Below are positions 25,866-32,736 of a DNA stretch of 32,736 nucleotides, piece after piece. How positions within the stretch are numbered: position 1 is the stretch's first letter; each line of letters begins with the position of its first letter. Under the pieces are notes generated by a model, which did no database searches, was not told the DNA's origin, and was given only the letters and a program-made list of their open reading frames with translations. The stretch covers positions 1 to 32,736 of the forward strand of contig JAEOUG010000102.1 of the NCBI GenBank assembly GCA_016839445.1, read 5' to 3'. Both the position numbers and the translations under genes were made by a program. Source of the DNA: Candidatus Thorarchaeota archaeon (GTDB taxonomy: Archaea; Asgardarchaeota; Thorarchaeia; Thorarchaeales; Thorarchaeaceae).

Positions 25866-27058
25866 TTTTTGTGGAGCTTTTTTTTTCCTTCTTGCTCCCC
25901 ATATTGAGCGAAGCGGGACTGGCGACCAAAGGAGCCACCGCTCAGCCTTGTGCCCTTCTCACCATCTTCCTCTTCTGGAGGAACTTCAGTCGGTGACTTC
26001 CGCGTCTTGCTCCTCTGAGATATCTCAGTAGCCTTTGTAATCGCTCGGTCAATGTCATCTGGAGACGGGGGTTCGAGAAGTCCGCCCCTTCTGGTGCGGT
26101 GGCTGAGGGCTAGCTGAGAGGCAATCTTCATGTCTTCCAGACTGACCTCCATCCTCCCTTCGAAGGCAGCATTGGTTATAGAGGCCTTGCTAATCACGAT
26201 GTCTGGCCTGACTCCATCGACTTCGAGCGCGTCACAGGCCATGGCGATTGCGCGAAGGTGATAATCTTTCAGTACTACATCGCCCAGAATCTGCTTGGCT
26301 TTCTCAATGCGGCTTCTGAGCTCATCCTGTCGATCCGTCCATGCATCACGAAAGGCCATGGGGTCATCCTCGAAAGCCAAGTTCCTACGAACGAGTTCCA
26401 TCCGGTCATCAATGCTGTGCTGTGCCGTCACATTGACGTGGAGGGGGAAGCGATCGAGGAGCTGAGGTCTGAGTTCGCCCTCTTCAGGATTCATCGTCCC
26501 GATGAGCACGAAGTTGGATGGATGAGAGATCGATATGCCCTCTCGCTCGATCACATTGACCTTTGTTGCAGCAGCGTCAAGTAAATCGTCAACAAGATGA
26601 TCTGGCAGTAGATTGACTTCATCTACGTAGAGAACGTTCTGGTGTGCCTCGGCGAGGATTCCCGGTCGGAGAGCTTGGATTCCTTCCTTGAGAACCAGTT
26701 CAATGTCTAGGGAGCCAATGAGTCGATCTTCTGTGGTCGATAGAGGAAGGTTGACAACTCGCATCTTGCGGCTCTTGGTCCTAAGAGTCTCCTTGGACTC
26801 GACTCTCGAAGCACATTCCTCACAGAGGAACTCAGGAGTATCGGGATTGCAGCCGAAGCGGCATCCCTCAACGATACTTACCTCCGGGAGGAGGTCTGCA
26901 AGAGCACGGACAACTGTGGTCTTACCCGTACCCTTTGGACCCGAGATCAAAACGCCACCAATCTGAGGGTTGATGCCATTCAGAACCAAAGCGAGCTTGA
27001 GATTCTCAAGGCCCACTACTGCGGTAAAGGGCATTGTCGCTCGCTTGAGTTCGCTCAT
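25862..27058 (-). CDS. BchI/MoxR-like AAA+ ATPase (Mg-chelatase ATPase subunit-like)
   Basis: [19 protein letters not shown] (Walker A), [19 protein letters not shown] insert, [28 protein letters not shown] (Walker B), [22 protein letters not shown]. Confidence 0.94.
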   Translation of the reverse strand: MSELKRATMPFTAVVGLENLKLALVLNGINPQIGGVLISGPKGTGKTTVVRALADLLPEVSIVEGCRFGCNPDTPEFLCEECASRVESKETLRTKSRKMRVVNLPLSTTEDRLIGSLDIELVLKEGIQALRPGILAEAHQNVLYVDEVNLLPDHLVDDLLDAAATKVNVIEREGISISHPSNFVLIGTMNPEEGELRPQLLDRFPLHVNVTAQHSIDDRMELVRRNLAFEDDPMAFRDAWTDRQDELRSRIEKAKQILGDVVLKDYHLRAIAMACDALEVDGVRPDIVISKASITNAAFEGRMEVSLEDMKIASQLALSHRTRRGGLLEPPSPDDIDRAITKATEISQRSKTRKSPTEVPPEEEDGEKGTRLSGGSFGRQSRFAQYGEQEGKKKLHKK

Positions 27059-27121
27059 TCCACCACTTCAGATAGGCTATCTACAGCTGATTCCTCTTGA
27101 CAGGCATAAATAAGACTGTTT

Positions 27122-28303
27122 GTGCACGTAAGGAGAGTGGTCTGGTTGATTTCCCACATCACACACCTCGAGTGTCCACAATGTAGGAGAAAGCATTCAG
27201 TTGAAGCGAGTGCAACTTTCTGTGTGTGTGGTTCACCTCTGTTCGCTAGATATGACCTCGCCCGAACAACCGAGGCCGCCAAGAATGAGGAGTTCCCCTC
27301 AGAGATTAACTCCATGTGGAGATATTCGCAGCTCCTCCCGGTGAAGTCCCCCTCATGTATTGTGAGCCTTGGGGAGGGATGGACACCGCTGATTACCTCA
27401 AGACGACTGGGCACACACTTGGGGATGAAGCTTCTCAGGATCAAGGACGAGGGGCAGAATCCAACATCGAGCTTCAAGGACAGAGGACTCTGCGCAGCAA
27501 TATCAAAGCACATAGAGTTGGGCGCCACTGAGTTCGCAATTCCTTCCGCTGGAAATGCAGCCGTTTCAACAAGCGCGTACGCTGCCGCGTCAGGGGCCAA
27601 GGCGCACATCTTCATGCCATCTGACACACCCGAGCCCTTCTTCTCTGAGTGCGAGCTCTTCGGAGCCGAGGTTGTACGAGTTGAAGGCAACATCTCAGAT
27701 GCAGGAGCAGAGATGGCCGCTAGGGGAGGCCAATGGACAGCTCTCTCCACGACAAAGGAACCATACCGCGTTGAAGGGAAGAAGACGCTGGGCTTCGAGA
27801 TATGTGAACAGCTGGGATGGAGAGTCCCTGATGCTGTGATTTGCCCCACAGGCGGCGGCACAGCGGTGATAGGCATCTGGAAGGCATTTGAGGAGCTTGA
27901 ACAGATTGGGCTAATCGGAAGAGAGCGGCCCAAGATGTACGCAGTACAGAGTGAGGGGTGCGCGCCTATCGTGCAAGCCTATGAGAAGGGACTGGAAACG
28001 GTAGAAGCGTGGCATGGGGGAGAAACAGACGCTCTCGGTCTCAGAGTACCAAGTCCCTTTGCGGGAAGACTAATCCTCCAGGCTCTGAGACACTCAGGAG
28101 GAGCAGCCGTGGCCGTCGCAGAACAGGAGATTGCCACCACTAGGCGAATGGCAGGCAGGATGGAAGGAATGGATCTATGCCCCGAAGCGGCAGTGGGCAT
28201 CGCAGGTCTGCGAAACCTGGTTGAGTCAGGGCAAATCGACTACGATGAGGAAGTTGTGCTACTGAACACAGGTAGCGGTTCAAGATACACGAATGTGAGA
28301 TGA
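27122..28303 (+). CDS. thrC: Threonine synthase
   Basis: LECPQC...CVCGSPLFARYDL zinc-ribbon-like N-terminus, SLGEGWTPLITSRRLG, LLRIKDEGQNPTSSFKDRGL, PSAGNAAVSTSAYAAASGAKAHIFMP, PTGGGTAVIGIWKAF. TTG at 27146 behind SD aggag is an alternative start. Confidence 0.94.
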   Translation: MHVRRVVWLISHITHLECPQCRRKHSVEASATFCVCGSPLFARYDLARTTEAAKNEEFPSEINSMWRYSQLLPVKSPSCIVSLGEGWTPLITSRRLGTHLGMKLLRIKDEGQNPTSSFKDRGLCAAISKHIELGATEFAIPSAGNAAVSTSAYAAASGAKAHIFMPSDTPEPFFSECELFGAEVVRVEGNISDAGAEMAARGGQWTALSTTKEPYRVEGKKTLGFEICEQLGWRVPDAVICPTGGGTAVIGIWKAFEELEQIGLIGRERPKMYAVQSEGCAPIVQAYEKGLETVEAWHGGETDALGLRVPSPFAGRLILQALRHSGGAAVAVAEQEIATTRRMAGRMEGMDLCPEAAVGIAGLRNLVESGQIDYDEEVVLLNTGSGSRYTNVR

Positions 28304-28353
28304 CCCGATAACTGCTGAGACAACCACGAGTATTAATAGCTGAAAGCTGATTC

Positions 28354-29535
28354 GTGGTACTGCTTCATCACACGCTGGAGGAAACCAATATCCCAGATTC
28401 ATCCAACGACAGCGAAGGTGAGTACAGGAGCGTAAGGAAGTCCCTGCTTGCTGGAAAAGGGGAATTTGCAGTCATAGCTGTCTTGTTGCTCGTGTATCTC
28501 TACCTGAGATTCACAGGGATAGAAGCCACTTGGATGATACTCTTGGGAATCGTGGTTGGGATATGGCTCGCCTTCAGACCCTCTGAGTGGGCAGTGGAAG
28601 GCATTGAAAGCATATCCGGGCACCTGGGACTCACAGCATACGTGGCGGGAATGCTCACAAGCTTGGCAAGTAACATGCCAGAGGCCGTTATCAGCGGCAT
28701 CGCCGCCTGGGAGGGGTACACGTCAATAAGACCAGAACTTCTGGACATAGCCGTCCTCTCCGTTCTAATCGCTGCAGGTTTCAACATGCTCCTGCTTGGC
28801 TTCACTATCATGATCTCAACGAAGGGAGCAGAGGACATGGACGTGCCCGAAGAAGCCATCAAGAAGGACTCTGTTCTCATTCGCTGGACCATAGTTGCGC
28901 TGCTAAGCATGTTTGCACTCGGAGTAGTCGAACTTGCCTCTTCAGGAGGCGCGAATGACCTCAAGTTTCCTGCCATGGCCTCGCTGGTGTTGTTCTTCTC
29001 GTACCTAATCTACGGGACAGTCCTGACCTCAGGCGATGTTGTCGACGAAAAAGAGGCCGCAGTCCCACATCACTCCAAGCGTTCGGCAGGTATCCTGTCA
29101 CTCATCGGATTCATAGGGATCTTCCTAGCTGGGGAAATCCTAACACATTCCGTGGACGAGCTCCTGACAACACAACATCACATCATCTCAGGACTTGGTG
29201 ACGAGGTGACGATTGCTGCATTCATCTTGGGTGCAGCAGGTGCGCTTCCAGAGCACGGTATCGCATTGATTGCAGCTGCAAAAGGCAAGATAGGAATCGC
29301 TATTGGGAATCTGATTGGAGGTGTCCTCCAGATAGTGTTGCTGGTGATGGGAGGTATTGGAGTCATTGTCCCAATCCCATTGGACCACTATGTCCTTTTC
29401 CAGATCGTCGTCATTGCGGGATCTCTGTGGTTCCTGAAACGGGCAATCACTGATGACCATAGACTCGACTTCTTCGAGGGAGCGATGATTGTGCTACTGC
29501 AGGCGTACGTCTTCGTGTTGCTCCTATCTCAGTGA
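28354..29535 (+). CDS. Na+/Ca2+-exchanger (CaCA)-like membrane protein
   Basis: About 10 hydrophobic segments; alpha-repeat-like GMLTSLASNMPEAVISGIAAW and AAFILGAAGALPEHGIALIAAAKGKIGIAIGNLIGGVLQIVLLVMG. Confidence 0.85.
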   Translation: MVLLHHTLEETNIPDSSNDSEGEYRSVRKSLLAGKGEFAVIAVLLLVYLYLRFTGIEATWMILLGIVVGIWLAFRPSEWAVEGIESISGHLGLTAYVAGMLTSLASNMPEAVISGIAAWEGYTSIRPELLDIAVLSVLIAAGFNMLLLGFTIMISTKGAEDMDVPEEAIKKDSVLIRWTIVALLSMFALGVVELASSGGANDLKFPAMASLVLFFSYLIYGTVLTSGDVVDEKEAAVPHHSKRSAGILSLIGFIGIFLAGEILTHSVDELLTTQHHIISGLGDEVTIAAFILGAAGALPEHGIALIAAAKGKIGIAIGNLIGGVLQIVLLVMGGIGVIVPIPLDHYVLFQIVVIAGSLWFLKRAITDDHRLDFFEGAMIVLLQAYVFVLLLSQ

Positions 29536-30170
29536 CGGTCCAGAATGAAAGGAAGGATTGCTCTTAGGTCATTGTTGCGTATAACAACATCCGCGGCCTG
29601 AGCTACCTCCTCATCCTCAGGATTGAAGGCAACGGATAAGCCCACCACTGAGAATACGCTAACGTCGTTCTTGCCGTCTCCAACGAAGGCCGTATCCTCA
29701 GGCGGTATGGAGAAGTGCTCATTGATGATCTCTATCTCACGGATCTTCTCACCCCACCCGACTAGGACCTCTACCTCACCAGTGAGGATACCATCCACGT
29801 GCAGGAGCTTGTTGGTCAGGGTGTACTCGACCCCCAGCTTACTTGCCACGTGGTTCGCCATTAGGTCAAGCCCCCCAGAGAGAAGGGCCGTATGTATCCC
29901 GTTTTCGTGGAGCGATCTTATTGCATCTTCTGCGCCTGGCGAGATGGCTGTGGCTCTGACAATGTCCATCACCTTCTCCACAGGCCTCCCCTTCCACAAT
30001 CCTGCATCAAGATCAGCCCATTGCTGATAGGAGATCTTGCCGGAGAAATAGAGGTCGAAGTAGGCACCCCCTTCCTCAGTCGTGCCAAAAGCCTCGTGAA
30101 GCCGCCACCAGATGCTCTTGTGGGTAGTCAGAGTCCCATCTACGTCAAAGACAACTAGTTGAATCGCCAT
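29529..30170 (-). CDS. HAD-superfamily phosphatase, phosphoserine-phosphatase-like
   Basis: VVFDVDGTLTTHKSIW (HAD motif I), TALLSGGLDLMANHVASKLG, AFVGDGKNDVSVFSVVGLSVAFNPEDEEVAQAADVVI. Confidence 0.93.
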   Translation of the reverse strand: MAIQLVVFDVDGTLTTHKSIWWRLHEAFGTTEEGGAYFDLYFSGKISYQQWADLDAGLWKGRPVEKVMDIVRATAISPGAEDAIRSLHENGIHTALLSGGLDLMANHVASKLGVEYTLTNKLLHVDGILTGEVEVLVGWGEKIREIEIINEHFSIPPEDTAFVGDGKNDVSVFSVVGLSVAFNPEDEEVAQAADVVIRNNDLRAILPFILDRH

Positions 30171-30191
30171 AACTGCAACACTCGAAGAGGC

Positions 30192-30857
30192 TTATGATTC
30201 TGCTTCGCGTTCTCGCTCTTCTCGGGCTTCTCGCTCAAGATCTTCCAGGAGCTCGTCGATTCGCTTGTCTTCTGGAGTCCCTGTCTTCGAGGATGATGAG
30301 GCAGCCTCACCTTCAGCTTCCAGAGGTGGCAGTACTCCTTCTTTCTCGAGCAATACCTCGGCCTCCATTGCGTCGAGCTCCCTGTCGATCCGCTCCTCCA
30401 TATCGAGAGTTGTGTCTGCTCCAGTCAGATCTTCTGAGAGAAGCTCACCAGCTATGGAGATGTGTTCAAAGGACTCCGACAGCTTGTCGAGCTGCATCTG
30501 AATCTCTTCCGGCTTCAACATGGACCTAGCCTCGGTGAGAGCATCGTTCGCGATGCTGAATGCTCGAAGAACCTCGGCCTGAGTCTTTGCTTCCTCCAAG
30601 TTCAGTAGAGCGGTCTCAAGTGTGAGGAACTGCTGCTGGTAGCGATTCCTCCGATTCTCCAGGTCGACAACGATGCTGAGGTGGGAACGAGCGAGGGAAC
30701 GATTGCCTTTTGACATGGCTTCCTTGGCGCTTTGCTGCTCCTCAGTCATCCTAGTCTCAAGTCTTCTGACTCTAAGCGTCAGGGCATTCATTGTGCCTTT
30801 CATTTCCAGAATGCCGCGTTCTGCATCGACCTTCTTCTTGCCGCTAAGGAACCCCAT
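30192..30857 (-). CDS. ESCRT-III (Snf7/CHMP)-like protein
   Basis: MGFLSGKKKVDAERGILEMKGTMNALTLRVRRLETRMTEEQQSAKEAMSKGNRSLARSHLSIVVDLENRRNRYQQQFLTLETALLNLEEAKTQAEVLRAFSIANDALTEARSMLKPEEIQMQLDKLSESFEHISIAGELLSE: basic N-terminal helices, A.......GN...A...L hairpin, acidic C-terminal helices. ATG at 30857 follows SD AGGTGG. Confidence 0.72.
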   Translation of the reverse strand: MGFLSGKKKVDAERGILEMKGTMNALTLRVRRLETRMTEEQQSAKEAMSKGNRSLARSHLSIVVDLENRRNRYQQQFLTLETALLNLEEAKTQAEVLRAFSIANDALTEARSMLKPEEIQMQLDKLSESFEHISIAGELLSEDLTGADTTLDMEERIDRELDAMEAEVLLEKEGVLPPLEAEGEAASSSSKTGTPEDKRIDELLEDLEREAREEREREAES

Positions 30858-30973
30858 ATCTTCCACCTAGTAGGTCCTTGTTGTCCTATCTCGTCACCTG
30901 AGCCATTTAAACAATTGTAATCTGTAACGCACAATAGTTATATCACCATAGAATAGACAAATCTCGATTTGAT

Positions 30974-31789
30974 ATGTCCCTTGAGCATTTGCTGAGGAAG
31001 GCACTGCAGCGGGCGAAGGAGCACGTCCTAGAGAACCTCGCATTGGTCGAGGAAAGAACTGGGGATGTCAATCCATACGGAGACCGGACTTTGCTGCTGG
31101 ACCTTCAGGCAGAGAACGAGATTCTGAAGGTGGTTGAGGAATCATCGACGAAGTTCTCCGTCCTCACCGAAGAACAGGGATTCATTTCATCTGGAGGAGA
31201 TCCAGAGTATCTACTGGTGATAGACCCAATTGACGGATCGGCCAACCTTGAACGTGGCATTACCCTGGTTTCAGCAGGAATCTCAGCAATACCATTCTCA
31301 GAGAGAATGACGACAGATGATGTAGAGGTAAGCGTGATTGATTCTTTCTTCACAGAAGAGACCTATGTCGCCGCATCCGGTCAAGGGGTACGCAGAAATG
31401 GAAGGACCGTGCGAGTCTCGAGTCAGGAGCGCATGGAGGACTCTATAATCTCCTATGACACGAAGAGGAAGTGGGACGACGGGTTTGCTCAGTCCTCTCT
31501 AAGGACTATGAGAGCAGTGCACGATATGCGCCGGACTGCATCAAACCTCCTTGATCTGTGTTGGACTGCAGCCGGGTCGCTCGATGCAATGATTGACCTT
31601 CGAGGGCAGCTGCCAATCGTGCATGTCTGCGGAACACACATGGTGGTCGAAGGAGGCGGATATGTTCTTCATGAGTCGGGAGAGAGGTTTCACTTGCCAA
31701 TCGAGCCGGATGTGCGCATGAGCTTCGTCGCTGCCAGCAGTGAAGGCCTAGCTCGCTATCTCCTATCAGCATTCAAGGACAAGTCGTAG
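30974..31789 (+). CDS. Inositol monophosphatase / fructose-1,6-bisphosphatase family protein
   Basis: VLTEEQGFISSGGDPEYLLVIDPIDGSANLERGITLVSAGISAIPF (DPIDGSxN), RRTASNLLDLCWTAAGSLDAMIDLRG. Confidence 0.93.
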   Translation: MSLEHLLRKALQRAKEHVLENLALVEERTGDVNPYGDRTLLLDLQAENEILKVVEESSTKFSVLTEEQGFISSGGDPEYLLVIDPIDGSANLERGITLVSAGISAIPFSERMTTDDVEVSVIDSFFTEETYVAASGQGVRRNGRTVRVSSQERMEDSIISYDTKRKWDDGFAQSSLRTMRAVHDMRRTASNLLDLCWTAAGSLDAMIDLRGQLPIVHVCGTHMVVEGGGYVLHESGERFHLPIEPDVRMSFVAASSEGLARYLLSAFKDKS

Positions 31790-31833
31790 ACATATCCGAA
31801 GTCTTATTTTTGTGACAACGCCGCCTATGGTCG

Positions 31834-32652
31834 TTGATTCTAATGGCTAAGTCAATGGTTCCACCAGAAGTTGCAGAGAACATGAAGGGCGTGAAGCACA
31901 AGATCGTGGTGCTCTCAGGCAAGGGCGGAGTTGGCAAGACTACTGTTGCCACCAACCTAGCCATGTCGTTTGCCAGGATGGGTAAGACTTCGGGAATTCT
32001 CGATGTGGATATCTACGGACCCAATGTACCGAAGCTAATGGGTCTAGAGGGTCATCATCCGGTTGCAGACGAGAATCGGATACTGCCAATTGAAGGTCCG
32101 CTTGGAGTGCGTGTGATGAGCATGGGTTTTCTACTCAGAAACCCTGATGACGCAGTTGCTTGGAGAGGTCCTCTGGTTGGCAAGGCCATCAGTCAGTTCC
32201 TCTCTGAAGTAAAATGGGATGAACTCGACGTAATGGTTGTAGATCTCCCTCCGGGAACAGGCGACGAGATACTCAGTGTCCTTCAACAGATCCCAGACAT
32301 AGATGGTGTCATCATAGTCTCGACACCGCAGGAGGTTGCAGTGCTTGATGCGAGAAGGGCAATCCAGCTTGTCGAGAGAATGGGGGTTCCGGTTCTTGGC
32401 ATCGTGGAGAATATGGCGGAGTTCGTCTGCCCCGAATGTGGAAAGGCATACAAGATATTCGGCGAGGGTGCAGCGAAGAAGGCGGCAAAGGACTACGGAA
32501 TTGAGCATCTCGGGACTCTACCACTAGATCCTAGAATCATCACTATGAGCGACAAGGGTACTCCTTTTGTCATAGAAGAACCTGAGTCAAAGGCTGCCAA
32601 GGCATTTGCGGAGCTTGTCAGAAGACTGGCAAGCAAGATAGGAATCAAGTAA
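31834..32652 (+). CDS. Mrp/NBP35-type P-loop ATPase (Fe-S cluster carrier)
   Basis: HKIVVLSGKGGVGKTTVATNLAMSFARMGKTSGILDVDIYGPNVPKLMG, VMVVDLPPGTGDEILSV, STPQEVAVLDARRAI, GIVENMAEFVCPECGK. Confidence 0.95.
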   Translation: MILMAKSMVPPEVAENMKGVKHKIVVLSGKGGVGKTTVATNLAMSFARMGKTSGILDVDIYGPNVPKLMGLEGHHPVADENRILPIEGPLGVRVMSMGFLLRNPDDAVAWRGPLVGKAISQFLSEVKWDELDVMVVDLPPGTGDEILSVLQQIPDIDGVIIVSTPQEVAVLDARRAIQLVERMGVPVLGIVENMAEFVCPECGKAYKIFGEGAAKKAAKDYGIEHLGTLPLDPRIITMSDKGTPFVIEEPESKAAKAFAELVRRLASKIGIK

Positions 32653-32673
32653 GCCAGAACGGTAAGAAGGGGA

Positions 32674-32736
32674 CTACTCCTCTTCTTCCTCATCTTCCTC
32701 TTCTTCTAGCTCTTCCTCTTCTTCTAGCTCTTCCTC
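32674..32736 (-). CDS. C-terminus of a protein with a poly-acidic tail, truncated by the window edge
   Basis: Reverse-strand reading gives ...EEELEEEEELEEEEDEEEEE* (TAG at 32674-32676); convergent to the Mrp/NBP35 gene. Confidence 0.5.
   Translation of the reverse strand, partial: EEELEEEEELEEEEDEEEEE
32695..32736. repeat. 18-bp tandem repeat (ttcctcttcttctagctc), at least 2.3 copies
   Basis: Exact copies at 32695-32712 and 32713-32730, with a third beginning at 32731 and cut by the window edge. Confidence 0.8.

Noticed and set aside
27055-27933. 292-aa minus-strand ORF overlapping thrC
   Set aside because: thrC on the plus strand has unambiguous threonine synthase motifs; the antisense ORF is Ser/Pro-rich with no recognisable motif.
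1-32736. CRISPR arrays, transposases, integrases, toxin-antitoxin or phage genes
   Set aside because: No regularly spaced repeats, terminal inverted repeats or characteristic protein motifs were seen; the window looks like ordinary chromosomal backbone.

Overview
The window is a gene-dense segment of what looks like an archaeal chromosome. The lineage is an inference: archaeal TATA/SD signals, an archaeal mini-histone, an ESCRT-III/Snf7-like protein and GOLD- and PH/GLUE-like proteins together suggest an Asgard archaeon, possibly Thorarchaeia-like. I saw no tRNA, rRNA, CRISPR array or mobile element. Recognisable housekeeping and metabolic genes are dapA (partial, at the left edge), cutA, an MBL-fold hydrolase, a DUF123/GIY-YIG-like protein, a tungsten aldehyde:ferredoxin oxidoreductase with its polyferredoxin, ilvE, gdhA (bacterial-type small GDH), a PRPP-synthetase-like gene, a uridine phosphorylase, surE, an AIR-synthase/HypE-like gene, a BchI-like AAA+ plus VWA pair, thrC, a Na+/Ca2+-exchanger-like gene, a SerB-like HAD phosphatase, an inositol-phosphatase/FBPase and an Mrp/NBP35 ATPase. 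The most noteworthy items are: (1) a two-gene cassette of very large helical/coiled-coil proteins with no recognised domain (3288-8402); (2) tandem GOLD-like, multi-TM paralogs (680-2860); (3) a protein with two PH/GLUE-like repeats and a zinc ribbon (10357-11328); (4) a stand-alone ESCRT-III-like gene (30192-30857); (5) a dnaX-like slippery A9 tract at the end of the BchI-like ATPase, where a -1 slip would fuse it in frame to the VWA protein; (6) a 56-aa histone-fold gene absent from the ORF track (22148-22318); and (7) convergent gene pairs that share CTAG as overlapping stop codons.
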